From the NCBI GenBank assembly GCA_900315765.1, contig ONAK01000001.1:1-64000 (forward strand): a stretch of DNA of 64,000 nucleotides. The letters run 5' to 3'. Positions 1 through 7,913 of this stretch are shown here, piece after piece. The position numbers and the translations under genes were made by a program. The notes beneath the pieces are model-generated. The model saw only the letters and a list, made by a program, of their open reading frames with translations. It was not told the DNA's origin and ran no database searches. Source of the DNA: an uncultured Prevotella sp. Lineage in GTDB: Bacteria; Bacteroidota; Bacteroidia; Bacteroidales; Bacteroidaceae. Positions within the stretch are counted from its first letter, which is position 1; every line of letters begins with the position of its first letter.

Positions 1-408
1 ATCCACCAGATAGGCCGTCTCAGGGTTACGCTTCATCATCTCCGTCTCCAGTTCGTCCTTCTGCTGTCGCAGTTCCTCCAAGTCCAGCTTCTGCCCTTCG
101 AGCATCGTGCTCACGCCCTGCACTATCGGACTCATCACGCTGTTCATCGTGCCGAGTACCAGCGACGGGAAGAGCAGGATGCAGATGCCGATGGCGAACG
201 GACGCAGCATCGGGAACACGTCTATCGGCTCAGCCCTCGCCAGCGACTGCCATACCCTGTAGGCGATGTAGAAGAGCGCACCGAACCCGGCCACCGCCCT
301 CGCCACGCCCGTCATCTGTGAGCAGAGCGGCATCATGTCGTCGTACAACTGGCGCAGGATGGTGTGGATGTTGTCCGTGTCGATGATTAGCAATAAGTCT
401 GTCATCAT
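1..408 (-). CDS. traJ: conjugative transposon protein TraJ, N-terminal part
   Basis: The first 136 codons of a gene read on the minus strand; the rest lies beyond the left window edge. The N-terminus reads MMTDLLLIIDTDNIHTIL, followed by a hydrophobic stretch with AVAGFGALFYIAYRVW and a second one with FAIGICILLFPSLVLG, then a charged segment rich in Glu and Lys. This is the pattern of TraJ, a polytopic inner-membrane protein of the Bacteroidetes mating apparatus (loosely VirB6-like). It follows traI at a short distance in the expected gene order. The start at 408 is the first of two adjacent ATGs. Identification rests on recalled family sequence and order, so it is good but not formally tested. 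Confidence 0.85.
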   Translation of the reverse strand, partial: MMTDLLLIIDTDNIHTILRQLYDDMMPLCSQMTGVARAVAGFGALFYIAYRVWQSLARAEPIDVFPMLRPFAIGICILLFPSLVLGTMNSVMSPIVQGVSTMLEGQKLDLEELRQQKDELETEMMKRNPETAYLVD

Positions 409-426
409 GTCACTCGCATCTTTGGT

Positions 427-1059
427 TTACCAGTACTTCTCCGCACCCTTGCCATAGAGTTTCAGCACACGGTCGAGGTCGTGCTTCTTCTTGGCACGGA
501 GGTACGACACGGAGATGTTCTTGTTGGTGTAGTAGTTGACGAGGTTTCGGTAGTGCTTCATGTCACGGTAGCACTTGTCCACCACGTCCATCCTGTCCTT
601 GTCGGTCATGGAGAGCGTCGAGATGTTCACGACCGTCTTCAGTTCGTTCAGTACGCCCGTCGATTCCTCCAGCAGTTTCGTGTAGCCACTGGCAATCGCA
701 GACAGTTCCTCAACGGAAAAGTTCTCGTCGTTCATCATCTTCTGGAACGAGTTGACGTAGATGTCGGTGATGTCGCCCACCATGACGATGGTCTGCTGCA
801 CCTTTCGGGCATCGCGGACCAGGTTGTTCACGCTCTTCAGGGCATCATAGTATTTCTTGCCCTGCTCATAGATCTTCACCGTCTCCTTGAAGTTGTTGAT
901 CATGTTTTCTGCGGTCGTGGAGGTCTGCACGATCTCACGGCAGGAGTTCACGATTCCCTGTGCCAGATTGGTAGGGTCAACGACCGTCCACTGTGCACTG
1001 GCCTTGCCGACGAACAGCGTCATGCAAAGGCTCATCATTACTAATACTTTTGTTCTCAT
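427..1059 (-). CDS. traI: conjugative transposon protein TraI (DUF4141 type)
   Basis: A 210-residue secreted or periplasmic protein. It has a clear signal peptide (MRTKVLVMMSLCMTLFVGKASA, probable cleavage before QW) followed by long, mostly helical sequence typical of DUF4141 proteins, which are annotated TraI in CTnDOT-like elements and resemble VirB5-type components by position. It lies between traG and traJ. Only about 50 bases separate it from traG, so there is no room for a traH gene at the place where CTnDOT has one. Function within the mating channel is inferred from family and position. Confidence 0.85.
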   Translation of the reverse strand: MRTKVLVMMSLCMTLFVGKASAQWTVVDPTNLAQGIVNSCREIVQTSTTAENMINNFKETVKIYEQGKKYYDALKSVNNLVRDARKVQQTIVMVGDITDIYVNSFQKMMNDENFSVEELSAIASGYTKLLEESTGVLNELKTVVNISTLSMTDKDRMDVVDKCYRDMKHYRNLVNYYTNKNISVSYLRAKKKHDLDRVLKLYGKGAEKYW

Positions 1060-1110
1060 TGTTACTTTTGTTTTTTGATTGGTTTATGACATGGTGCATG
1101 GCTGCACCGT

Positions 1111-3618
1111 TTACTTACTCTCTTCACGCCGTTTGTCGGCAAGTTGCTTGATGGCACCCTCGATGTCACCGCCCAGCTTCTCCGCCAGACGCTGCACCTC
1201 GATCTTCTCGGTCTCTTCCGTCGTGTAGGCCAGGTATTCCTCCGGGCTGACCTCGGTGGCATAGACCGCCGACTGCGTACCGCCCAGACCTATCCACACC
1301 TCCTTGTAGAGCCGTGAGGGATTGTTGGCCTGGTTGATGCTCAGTATCTGCCCCTTCTCCTTCTCCGTCAGTCCGAGCAGGTTCTGTATCTGGTCGAACT
1401 TGTTCATGTACTTGCGCTGGTCGAGCAGTATCTTGCAGTCGGAGTTGTTGATGATGCTCTCCTTCACGATGGGCGACGATATGATGTCGTCCACCTCCTG
1501 CGTCACTACCACGGCCTCGCCGAAGAACTTTCTCACCGTCTTGTACATGTAGAGCATGTAGGAGGCCATGTTTGCCGAGGTCAGCGCCTTCCATGCCTCT
1601 TCCACCACCAGCATCTTCCGTACTCCCTTCAACCGTCGCATCTTGTTGATGAATGCCTCCATGATGATGATGGTCACCACTGGAAACAGTTCCTTGTTGT
1701 CCTTGATGGAGTCGATTTCAAACACGATGAAGCGTTTGCCCAGCAGGTCGATGTTCTCACGCGAGTTCAGCAGGAAATCATAGCGACCGCCCTTGTAGTA
1801 CTGGCGAAGCGTCGTCAGGAAGTTGTCGATATTAAAATCGTCCTTTCCGACCTTGATGTCACGCTCCTGCATCTGCTGACGGTACACGTCGCGCATATAC
1901 TCATAGAAGGTGTCGAAGCACGGCACGATGGTATGGTCTGCCTGGATCATGCTGATGTAGGCCGACACGGCACTGCCCAACTCGCCCGATTCGGTCTTCG
2001 TGACTTCCTCGTTTTCGCTCTTCCAGAGCGTCAGCAGCAGTGTCACTATCGAATCCTTCTTCTCCACATCGAACACATAGTCATCCGTATAGAACGGGTT
2101 GAACGAAATCGGATGTTCCTCGGTGTAGGTGTAGTAGATGCCGTCCTGTCCGTGTGTCTTACGGTGGATCATGGCGCACAGTCCCGCATACGAATGTCCC
2201 GTGTCAATCAGCACGACGTGGGTGCCCTGCTCGTAGTACTGGCGCACGACGTGGTTCATGAAGAATGACTTTCCGCTGCCCGACGGCCCCAGTACGAATT
2301 TGTTGCGGTTGGTGATGACGCCTTTCTTCATGGGCAAGTCGCTGATGTCGATATGCAGCGGCTTTCCCGTCAGTCTGTCCACCATCTTGATGCCGAAGAG
2401 CGAGAGCGAACTGCGGTAGTTCGTTTCCTCCGTGAAGAGGCAGACCGCTGGCTCGATAAATGTATAGAACGACTCTTCTGCAGGGAAATCACCCTCGTTG
2501 CCGGGGATGCCAGACCAGTAGAGTGTAGGGCAATCGACGGTGTTATGTCTCGGCATACACTCCATACTGGCCAACTGGCTTCCGATGTCATTCTTGGCGT
2601 GCTTCAATTCCTCGGTGTCGTCGCTCCATGCAATGACGTTGTAGTGGGCACGGACACTGACAAGTCCCTGGGAGTGCGCTTCGTTCAGGTACATGTCTAT
2701 CCACTCCTTGTTGATGGCATTGCTTCGGCTGTAGCGGCTCAGCGACTGCATGTTTCTGGCCGTCTTCTCAAACTGCTGCAGGTTGTCGTCGCTGTTGTCG
2801 ATGAGCACATACTGGTTGTAGATGTGGTTGCAGGGTAGCAGCAGTCCTACGGGACTGGCGAAAGACAGGCGGCAGTCGCTTCGGTCTGTGCTCAGACGCT
2901 CGTAGCGGGTGTCGGTATGCACCTTGGCAGGCAGGTCGTTCACGTCGGAGAGCGTAAAGAGGCAGAGACGGTTGTCGCCAATCTTCATCTCGTCGGGACA
3001 GAGGTCGATGTCCTGCAGCGAGGCGTTATCTTCTGGCATCAGCGACAGGTATCGCTCTATCACCCCTGCCTTGCGACGGGTGCCGACAATCTCGTTGTCG
3101 GTCAGTTTGCGCAACTTCACAAATCCAGAGTCGTTCATGATGCGCTCGAACTGCTCCACAGACTCCAAGAAGCGGCAGGACGTTTCCCTGTTTAGTTCCT
3201 TCGGGATAATGTGGCCACGACAGAGTGTTGAAAAATTGCTCTGCATGCGGTTGCGCTCCCTGGTGGTCTTGGTCAGGAAGAGATAGCACGAATGCTTCAG
3301 GAATGGACGCTCGTTGAAATGTCTCTCAAAGCTCCGTGACAGGAAAGTCATATCATCCTTCTGCAACTCCGACTTGTAGGTCTCTCGGATGAACCAGTCC
3401 TGCTTGTGGACGATGCTGTAGTCTGGCAGTACCTTTATCGCCTTGCACCAGCAGCCGTGAATGGTCTCGTACTCCTGCGAGGTCACGGTGTAGAGTTCGG
3501 GCAGCGTCACCTCGAAGGCGACGGTCAGGTCTGCGTCCTTCGATACGATGCAGCCGTTCTCCACCGCCAGCAAGGGCAGCTTGTTCTCAATAGTCGTTGC
3601 TTTCAGCGTATTCCTCAT
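1111..3618 (-). CDS. traG: TraG-type conjugation ATPase (VirB4-like)
   Basis: An 835-residue ATPase that should energise assembly of the conjugation channel at the inner membrane. The Walker A motif GPSGSGKS sits near residue 445, and a Walker B-like stretch MLVVEEAW lies about 230 residues further on, as in VirB4/TraG of Bacteroidetes elements. Length and the N-terminal half fit the TraG_N family. Its start overlaps the 3' end of traF by about 30 bases, which suggests translational coupling. This TraG is the VirB4-like ATPase and is distinct from the VirD4-like coupling protein at 9235, which some annotations also call TraG. Confidence 0.93.
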   Translation of the reverse strand: MRNTLKATTIENKLPLLAVENGCIVSKDADLTVAFEVTLPELYTVTSQEYETIHGCWCKAIKVLPDYSIVHKQDWFIRETYKSELQKDDMTFLSRSFERHFNERPFLKHSCYLFLTKTTRERNRMQSNFSTLCRGHIIPKELNRETSCRFLESVEQFERIMNDSGFVKLRKLTDNEIVGTRRKAGVIERYLSLMPEDNASLQDIDLCPDEMKIGDNRLCLFTLSDVNDLPAKVHTDTRYERLSTDRSDCRLSFASPVGLLLPCNHIYNQYVLIDNSDDNLQQFEKTARNMQSLSRYSRSNAINKEWIDMYLNEAHSQGLVSVRAHYNVIAWSDDTEELKHAKNDIGSQLASMECMPRHNTVDCPTLYWSGIPGNEGDFPAEESFYTFIEPAVCLFTEETNYRSSLSLFGIKMVDRLTGKPLHIDISDLPMKKGVITNRNKFVLGPSGSGKSFFMNHVVRQYYEQGTHVVLIDTGHSYAGLCAMIHRKTHGQDGIYYTYTEEHPISFNPFYTDDYVFDVEKKDSIVTLLLTLWKSENEEVTKTESGELGSAVSAYISMIQADHTIVPCFDTFYEYMRDVYRQQMQERDIKVGKDDFNIDNFLTTLRQYYKGGRYDFLLNSRENIDLLGKRFIVFEIDSIKDNKELFPVVTIIIMEAFINKMRRLKGVRKMLVVEEAWKALTSANMASYMLYMYKTVRKFFGEAVVVTQEVDDIISSPIVKESIINNSDCKILLDQRKYMNKFDQIQNLLGLTEKEKGQILSINQANNPSRLYKEVWIGLGGTQSAVYATEVSPEEYLAYTTEETEKIEVQRLAEKLGGDIEGAIKQLADKRREESK

Positions 3619-3940
3619 TGTCGTTACACTTGTTTTTGATAATCAGGTACGGCTTGCGTCGGTTGATCAGGAAACGGGGATGCTGTCTGTTGGCCATACG
3701 CTTCATCAGACCATGCTCCCCATAGCGTCGGTTGAGGGCGAAGGTCAGCCAGACCTGGACGGAGGCAGACACGACACCCGTACCGATGCACACCCACTGG
3801 TTGACGCCAGCGAGATAGAGGATCACGAAGAGGACGAAGACTGCAAGCAGCCCGCCCGCGAAGATGAAGAGATACTGCGCCTTCAGCCCCTTGAACTCAA
3901 CCGACTGGCCGATACCCTTGTTGATGTTATACTCAGCCAT
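3587..3940 (-). CDS. traF: conjugative transposon protein TraF (DUF4133)
   Basis: A 117-residue protein with two closely spaced hydrophobic segments (YLFIFAGGLLAVFVLFVILYL and a following stretch) and a basic C-terminus, matching the small DUF4133/TraF proteins (VirB3-like by size and place). It lies directly upstream of traG and overlaps its start. The N-terminus MAEYNINKGIGQSVEFKGLK agrees with the family pattern in which a short soluble segment precedes the membrane hairpin. Confidence 0.88.
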   Translation of the reverse strand: MAEYNINKGIGQSVEFKGLKAQYLFIFAGGLLAVFVLFVILYLAGVNQWVCIGTGVVSASVQVWLTFALNRRYGEHGLMKRMANRQHPRFLINRRKPYLIIKNKCNDNEEYAESNDY

Positions 3941-3998
3941 TGGTCGGACAATTATTACTCACTATTGTCTTCCTTATACCTTATTATTATATATAGGC

Positions 3999-4322
3999 TT
4001 ATAGGAAGAACGAGCGCAGGATGGTTGCTGCCACGATAAGGAAGATACAGGCACCGAACCATGAGGCTGCGGTCTTCGAGGTGTCGGGATCGCCGCTGGA
4101 GAACTTGCCGTACACCTTCACGCCGCCGATAAGTCCCACGACGGCACCGATGGCATAGATGAGCTTCGTGCCCGGCTCGAAGTAACTGGTCACCATGCTT
4201 GTTGCCTCGTTGATACCTGCGAGGCCGTTGCCCTGGGCCATAGCGGTAGTTGTTGCTGCAGCAATGAGGGCTGCACATGCTACGAGCTTCTTGTTAGCGA
4301 ATTTCTTTACATTCATTTTCAT
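3999..4322 (-). CDS. traE: conjugative transposon protein TraE (DUF4134)
   Basis: A 107-residue protein with a signal peptide (KKLVACAALIAAATTTAMAQ) and two later hydrophobic helices (KLIYAIGAVVGLIGGVKVYG; WFGACIFLIVAATILRSFF) separated by a short polar loop containing DPDTSK. This is the VirB2/pilin-like architecture of DUF4134 (TraE). Either ATG at 4322 or at 4316 could be the start. A 16-base element like those at 5581-5660 (ending GTTAATAC) and a dispersed 17-mer occur just upstream in the gap to traD. Confidence 0.88.
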   Translation of the reverse strand: MKMNVKKFANKKLVACAALIAAATTTAMAQGNGLAGINEATSMVTSYFEPGTKLIYAIGAVVGLIGGVKVYGKFSSGDPDTSKTAASWFGACIFLIVAATILRSFFL

Positions 4323-4375
4323 TTTTCGTTTACGTTTAAATTGTTAATACTGTTGTTGATTGGTTGGATAATTGT

Positions 4376-4392
4376 TGGATTCAGTGGTTGCA
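4376..4392 (+). repeat. dispersed 17-mer, copy 1
   Basis: TGGATTCAGTGGTTGCA, in the traD-traE gap. An identical 17-mer occurs at 63932-63948 and a 14-base version on the minus strand at 61772-61785. Function unknown. Confidence 0.5.
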
Positions 4393-4456
4393 GAAACGCA
4401 CGTCTATCCGTAGTCTCTCTGTTTCATTTTTCTTCTTGTCGTTTATTCGTTACTGT

Positions 4457-5146
4457 TTATACATAGTCGTGGATATTGAAATCCTCGAATCTCTCAGGGA
4501 TGGAGAACGCTTCCTTCGGCTCAGCCTTTACGTCATTCCTGTCTGAAACAGCATCCTCTATTGGCTTATTCTCGTACTTGTCAAACAAGTCGTTGATACG
4601 ATCACCAATATGCGGGAAGTCCTTGGTGACGGTGTCGAACAGTTCTGTGCCCTCCAGCCCTTTGAACACCTTCACTACGGAACGTTCTTCTTCCTCAGAC
4701 ATATCCTTTCTGCCCACATTCTTGAAGGCAAGGTCGATATCATCTATCGTGGCACCTTCTGCATAAGGTTCTTCAGGCTCGTCAGGTTCGTCGAACAGAT
4801 TATTGAGTTGTTCCGTTGGCACCTGCTTCCAGACTTTCTTCTGCTCAAATTCGCAGTCCTCAGGGTTCACTGGCTTGGCAATCTCCTTGCCGTCCTCTGT
4901 CATCTCGCCTTTGGCAACAGCCTCTTTTCGTTTAGCCTCTTCCTGTCTTTGGCGCATTCGCTCCATCTCAGCCTTCATGTTGAAGGAACTTTTGCCGATG
5001 ATGTCCGCATCTTCTACTTTAGGCGACACTTCTGTTTTTGGACTTGCTTGCTTCCCGCCATGTGCAGGCTCCTTCTGATAGTGATTGAATATAGCCAGTT
5101 CATAGGCGATAAAGGCCAATATCCCAATGATTACGATGGTTGCCAT
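4457..5146 (-). CDS. traD: TraD-like conjugal transfer protein
   Basis: A 229-residue protein with one N-terminal membrane helix (MATIVIIGILAFIAYELAIF) followed by a long charged, low-complexity region and a C-terminal helical part with DMSEEEERSVVKVFKGLEG. Position between traC and traE, size and single-TM architecture fit the protein annotated TraD (DUF4122-like) in Bacteroidetes conjugative transposons. No catalytic motif is visible. The assignment rests mainly on synteny, so the symbol is tentative. Its start overlaps the 3' end of the preceding gene by 16 bases. Confidence 0.65.
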   Translation of the reverse strand: MATIVIIGILAFIAYELAIFNHYQKEPAHGGKQASPKTEVSPKVEDADIIGKSSFNMKAEMERMRQRQEEAKRKEAVAKGEMTEDGKEIAKPVNPEDCEFEQKKVWKQVPTEQLNNLFDEPDEPEEPYAEGATIDDIDLAFKNVGRKDMSEEEERSVVKVFKGLEGTELFDTVTKDFPHIGDRINDLFDKYENKPIEDAVSDRNDVKAEPKEAFSIPERFEDFNIHDYV

Positions 5147-5577
5147 TTGCCATGCTTTATACGAGTGTCATTGAAACTGTTCTGGAGCAGACGGTCAATC
5201 TGGGACTCGTACCGCATGAAGTGGTCTGTCAGCACCATGTCCACGTAGGAGGAAATGTTCACGTCCTCAATGTTCAGGGCATTCACGATGGAACGGATAC
5301 GGTCATGGTAGGCATCACGGAGATAGGCAGACTTACCACGTCGTGCAGCCTTATCCATTGGAGGATTGGAGAATAGGTTCATGTATTCCTCGTCAAGATT
5401 GCCCAGCGGTGCAAGATGGAATCTTTCATCATCATCCGCTTTTACGGCGTTGTGGGGATGTTCATCCGGCAACTCCTGTACACGGGATTTGTTTTTCTGA
5501 CCTTTCCATAGAAGGTAGGTCTCTGCTGTTACTATAGCATATATTATCAGCAGCAAAATGATTTGTAATGCTGTCAT
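5131..5577 (-). CDS. traC: DUF3408-type transfer protein (TraC-like)
   Basis: A 148-residue protein with an N-terminal hydrophobic helix (IILLLIIYAIVTAETYLLW) and a C-terminal domain containing RGKSAYLRDAYHDRIRSIV and ISSYVDMVLTDHF. The C-terminal domain is shared with the next gene upstream (5654-6112: QGKMVYMRPEYHERIQRII, ISTYVDNIFAHHF), so the two are paralogues of the DUF3408 family. The domain looks ribbon-helix-helix-like, but the DNA-binding role is inference. The 5' region is the 80-base tandem repeat at 5581-5660, which places repeats directly in front of the start codon. Confidence 0.75.
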   Translation of the reverse strand: MTALQIILLLIIYAIVTAETYLLWKGQKNKSRVQELPDEHPHNAVKADDDERFHLAPLGNLDEEYMNLFSNPPMDKAARRGKSAYLRDAYHDRIRSIVNALNIEDVNISSYVDMVLTDHFMRYESQIDRLLQNSFNDTRIKHGKWQPS

Positions 5578-5580
5578 TGC

Positions 5581-5660
5581 GTTTGATTGTTAATACGTTT
5601 GAATGTTAATACATTTAATTGTTAATACGGTTGGCCGTTAATACGCTTGAACGTTAATAC
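5581..5660 (+). repeat. five tandem 16-bp repeats between traC and traB
   Basis: Five head-to-tail 16-base units with no spacing: 5581-5596, 5597-5612, 5613-5628, 5629-5644 and 5645-5660. Every unit ends in GTTAATAC; the first halves vary around GTTTGAAT. The last unit carries the traB stop codon, and the first ends three bases before the traC start codon on the minus strand. The pattern can be read as an alternation of two octamers. A related copy occurs upstream of traE near 4335-4350, and a pure octamer array lies upstream of traA. Confidence 0.9.
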
Positions 5661-6112
5661 ACATCATGATAGTTCTTATTATACAGTTTCCTGATTGGTT
5701 CCTCGAACTCCTCGAAGTGGTGGGCGAAGATGTTATCAACGTAGGTCGAGATGTTCAACTGATTATTGCCTATCACACTGATTATTCTCTGGATCCGCTC
5801 ATGATACTCAGGCCGCATATACACCATCTTCCCTTGTCTTGCCAGCGTTTTCATCATTGGCGTATTGATGAAGTGGCTCAGAAAGAACTCCTCCGGGGAA
5901 CATTCTTCATCTGGGATATTGTCAGGACTGTCATCTTTCCGCACTTTTGGTTTTGGCGGTTTTGACTTCTTCTGTCTCTGTACATTCTCCTGATTCCGCA
6001 AGGCATCCTCAGTCTCTTTTTCTTTCTGCCGGGACAGATCTGGCGGAGCATCAGGACGGATACCTTCGATGATGTCATGAAAGTCAACCTCTTGAACGGT
6101 ATTCTTGTCCAT
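5654..6112 (-). CDS. traB: DUF3408-type transfer protein (TraB-like)
   Basis: A 152-residue soluble protein with a disordered, Lys/Pro-rich middle and a C-terminal DUF3408 domain (GKMVYMRPEYHERIQRII then ISTYVDNIFAHHFEEF). ATG at 6112 (MDKNTVQEVDF) is chosen; the longer frame would need a TTG at 6121. The gene follows traA closely and is paralogous to traC. It may be a ribbon-helix-helix DNA-binding protein working with the ParA-like TraA, as plasmid partition partners do; that pairing is inference. Confidence 0.75.
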   Translation of the reverse strand: MDKNTVQEVDFHDIIEGIRPDAPPDLSRQKEKETEDALRNQENVQRQKKSKPPKPKVRKDDSPDNIPDEECSPEEFFLSHFINTPMMKTLARQGKMVYMRPEYHERIQRIISVIGNNQLNISTYVDNIFAHHFEEFEEPIRKLYNKNYHDVY

Positions 6113-6117
6113 TGCCG

Positions 6118-6888
6118 TCAACCGTTAATGATTCCCAACACCTCTTCTGCCAGTTCCCTGACGTTGCTTCCTCTGATAAGCGTCTTATCCGGCGGGAACA
6201 GCGTCGATCGGAATAGCGGACGGTTTTCCTCCTTCTCACCCTCCCTGCGGAATCGCTTGCTGTCAGGTACGAATGTCTTCAGGGCAGAAAGGCCAAGTTC
6301 CGCCATCACTTTGTCGTAGATGTCATAGAGTCCCGTCTTCTCACGGCCGTCCACCATGTTCCATACGAAGTACAGACCCTTGATGTTGGTCTTGCCCGTG
6401 GTAATCATGTGGTCGTTGATGGCCTTTGCAAATGCGAGGGAACTCTGCATGACCACACGGTCTGCAATTGCCGGACAGAAGATGTAGTCCATCGAGGCAA
6501 CCGTTTTCAGCACTCCCTCGTTGTCCATTGTGCCAGGCAGGTCAAAGAAGATAATCTCAGGGGCATTCTCCATCTCCTGAAGTTTTCTGGCAGCATCAAT
6601 GGCATCCCCGGGACGGCTCATAATCACAGGGTAGGCTTTCTTTTTGATGCGCTTGAACTGGTCGAAAGCCTGTTTGCGAAACTGCTCATTCTCTTCAATG
6701 GTCTTGAAGTCGCGTCTGCGCATCTCATCGATGCTGTACTGCGGGAAGTCACAGTCAATGGCCCCAACATTGATTCCCTTCACATAGTGCAGATAGCTTG
6801 CCATCAGCACCGTCAGCGTTGTCTTGCCAGCCCCTCCCTTTTGTGTGGAGAACGCGACGAATGTTGTCTTGTTCATTCTTTCAGTCAT
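6118..6888 (-). CDS. traA: ParA-family ATPase TraA
   Basis: A ParA/MinD-like ATPase with the deviant Walker A motif QKGGAGKTT near the N-terminus and the downstream IIFFDLPGT segment expected of this family. First gene of the minus-strand tra operon. The reading frame is open further upstream to 6996, but family members begin just before the (M)NKTTFVAFSTQKGG segment, so the ATG at 6888 (or at 6876) is the likely start. The preceding stretch is leader containing octamer repeats. TraA proteins of this type are part of the transfer operon; a partition- or positioning-like role is inference. Confidence 0.88.
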   Translation of the reverse strand: MTERMNKTTFVAFSTQKGGAGKTTLTVLMASYLHYVKGINVGAIDCDFPQYSIDEMRRRDFKTIEENEQFRKQAFDQFKRIKKKAYPVIMSRPGDAIDAARKLQEMENAPEIIFFDLPGTMDNEGVLKTVASMDYIFCPAIADRVVMQSSLAFAKAINDHMITTGKTNIKGLYFVWNMVDGREKTGLYDIYDKVMAELGLSALKTFVPDSKRFRREGEKEENRPLFRSTLFPPDKTLIRGSNVRELAEEVLGIING

Positions 6889-6982
6889 TTGTTTATTTAA
6901 TAGGTTCAACTTATGTTCATTATCACATACGATCGGCTTTATATGTTGCCAGTCGTGAATATGTTTCATTAGGCTCATAACC

Positions 6983-7038
6983 GTCTGTTCAAACATTCAA
7001 ACGTTCAAATGTTCAGTCATACAAACATTCATATGTTC
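6983..7038 (-). repeat. octamer array upstream of traA
   Basis: Read on the minus strand, seven contiguous octamers can be laid out: GAACATAT, GAATGTTT, GTATGACT, GAACATTT, GAACGTTT, GAATGTTT, GAACAGAC. Five fit GAAYRTWT closely. The repeat phase contains GTTTGAAT/GTTTGAAC, the same octamers that occur on the plus strand in the 16-bp repeats at 5581-5660. It lies in the traA 5' leader, downstream of the predicted promoter. Confidence 0.75.
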
Positions 7039-7085
7039 GGGCAGTTTTACATCTGACCAGTTGGCTCAGAAGCCTTTTGACGGTG

Positions 7086-7117
7086 CAAAGGAACGGCTAT
7101 TTTGCCAACCAACCAAA
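7086..7117 (-). promoter_or_regulatory. predicted tra operon promoter
   Basis: On the minus strand there is a -33 TTTG (7114-7117), 20 bases, then TTCCTTTG (7086-7093), one base off the Bacteroidetes -7 consensus TAnnTTTG. It would give a leader of about 190 bases that includes the octamer array. Confidence 0.6.
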
Positions 7118-7140
7118 TAAACAAGGCATGTGTCCCCGGA

Positions 7141-7246
7141 AGTCCCATCGAAACAGGGACATTGAGGACACCACCCAACTTTTTTCTTACCACCGTTTTA
7201 AAAAGGTGTGAAAAAGACTCATCGAAAATGCAGACCTTTGCAGCCG
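7141..7246 (+). promoter_or_regulatory. conserved control block shared with 59601-59730
   Basis: Contains AGTCCCA-N8-GGGACATTG (7141-7164), TTTTCTT (7182-7188) and an inverted repeat CACC...GGTG around GTTTTAAAAA (7191-7208), then ACCTTTGCAGCCG (7234-7246). All four elements recur in the intergenic region of the divergent HTH genes at 59.6-59.7 kb; the first two keep spacing within one base. Confidence 0.6.
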
Positions 7247-7274
7247 CAAATGCCAATCAGTGGGTGACGGATAT

Positions 7275-7490
7275 ATCGGTTACGACCGATGTTGGTCTAT
7301 TGAAGCGACTAATCCGTCCGCAAGGCGGATTACTTATGCCCGCAGGAGCATAGCAAGATGTCTTTTGAGTTACTCAAAAGGTTTCGGGTAACCCACGAAA
7401 CTCCCATCTTGCCCTTGCAGGGGGCTGGGGTCTGACTCCGAAGTCGTCATCCCCTGATTTAGAAAGCGATAGTAACGTATCATAGATAAT
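7275..7490 (+). other. structured intergenic region upstream of mobA, candidate oriT
   Basis: A dense series of inverted repeats: ATCGGT/ACCGAT (7275-7290), TAATCCG/CGGATTA (7310-7332), TATGC/GCATA (7335-7352), and a closed three-way junction at 7353-7412. The junction has an outer stem GCAAGATG/CATCTTGC enclosing hairpins CTTTTGAG/CTCAAAAG and GTTTCG/CGAAAC. A GC-rich stretch with GGGG...CCCC around GACTCCGAAGTC follows at about 7428-7455. In CTnDOT-like elements oriT lies next to the mob genes, so this is the natural candidate. The nic position cannot be read from the sequence. Confidence 0.55.
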
Positions 7491-7913
7491 ATGGAAGAAA
7501 ACAAAAAGAAAAGGACGGGTCGATACCCGAAGAACAACAAGCGGATACACTGTGTTATGGTTCGTTTTGACGATGTGGAATGGGCAAGGTTCCTCACGCT
7601 CTACGAGCAGTCAGGGGTCTATGCCAAGGCCGTTTTCGTCAAGTCGCGCGTCTTTGGCGAGACGTTCAAGGTCGTGAAAGTCGATAAGACAATGGTTGAC
7701 TTCTACGAAAAACTGTCATCATTCCACGCTCAGTTCCGGGGGGTGGCGGTCAACTATAATCAGGTGGTGAAGGAACTGCGAAGCCACTTCTCAGAGAAGA
7801 AGGCAATGGCCTTGCTCTATCGTCTGGAGTCTATGACCCGCCAGATGATGGAGCAGGGACAGCAGATCGTGGCATTGGCAAAGGAGGCTAGGGAGAAATG
7901 GTTGCAAAGATAA
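7491..7913 (+). CDS. mobA: MobA-type mobilization accessory protein
   Basis: A 140-residue basic protein. The N-terminus (RTGRYPKNNKRIHCVMVRFD) and following helices resemble the ribbon-helix-helix relaxosome accessory proteins that precede relaxases in Bacteroidetes elements. The second half is helical with VAVNYNQVVKELRSHFSEKK, typical of these MobA/MobC-like families. It overlaps the relaxase gene by 16 bases. The expected role is binding oriT and helping the relaxase load. Confidence 0.85.
   Translation: MEENKKKRTGRYPKNNKRIHCVMVRFDDVEWARFLTLYEQSGVYAKAVFVKSRVFGETFKVVKVDKTMVDFYEKLSSFHAQFRGVAVNYNQVVKELRSHFSEKKAMALLYRLESMTRQMMEQGQQIVALAKEAREKWLQR

Noticed and set aside
481..1044. Long plus-strand frame over traI and similar ones over traG
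   Set aside because: Antisense shadows of the tra genes; the minus-strand products match known families and have signal peptides or Walker motifs.
5581..5660. Tandem repeats considered as a CRISPR array or replication iterons
   Set aside because: Units are 16 bases with no unique spacers, no cas genes and no replication initiator nearby.
7102..7353. Frames in the region upstream of mobA on both strands
   Set aside because: They cover a series of inverted repeats and promoter elements; a structured control region explains the sequence better.
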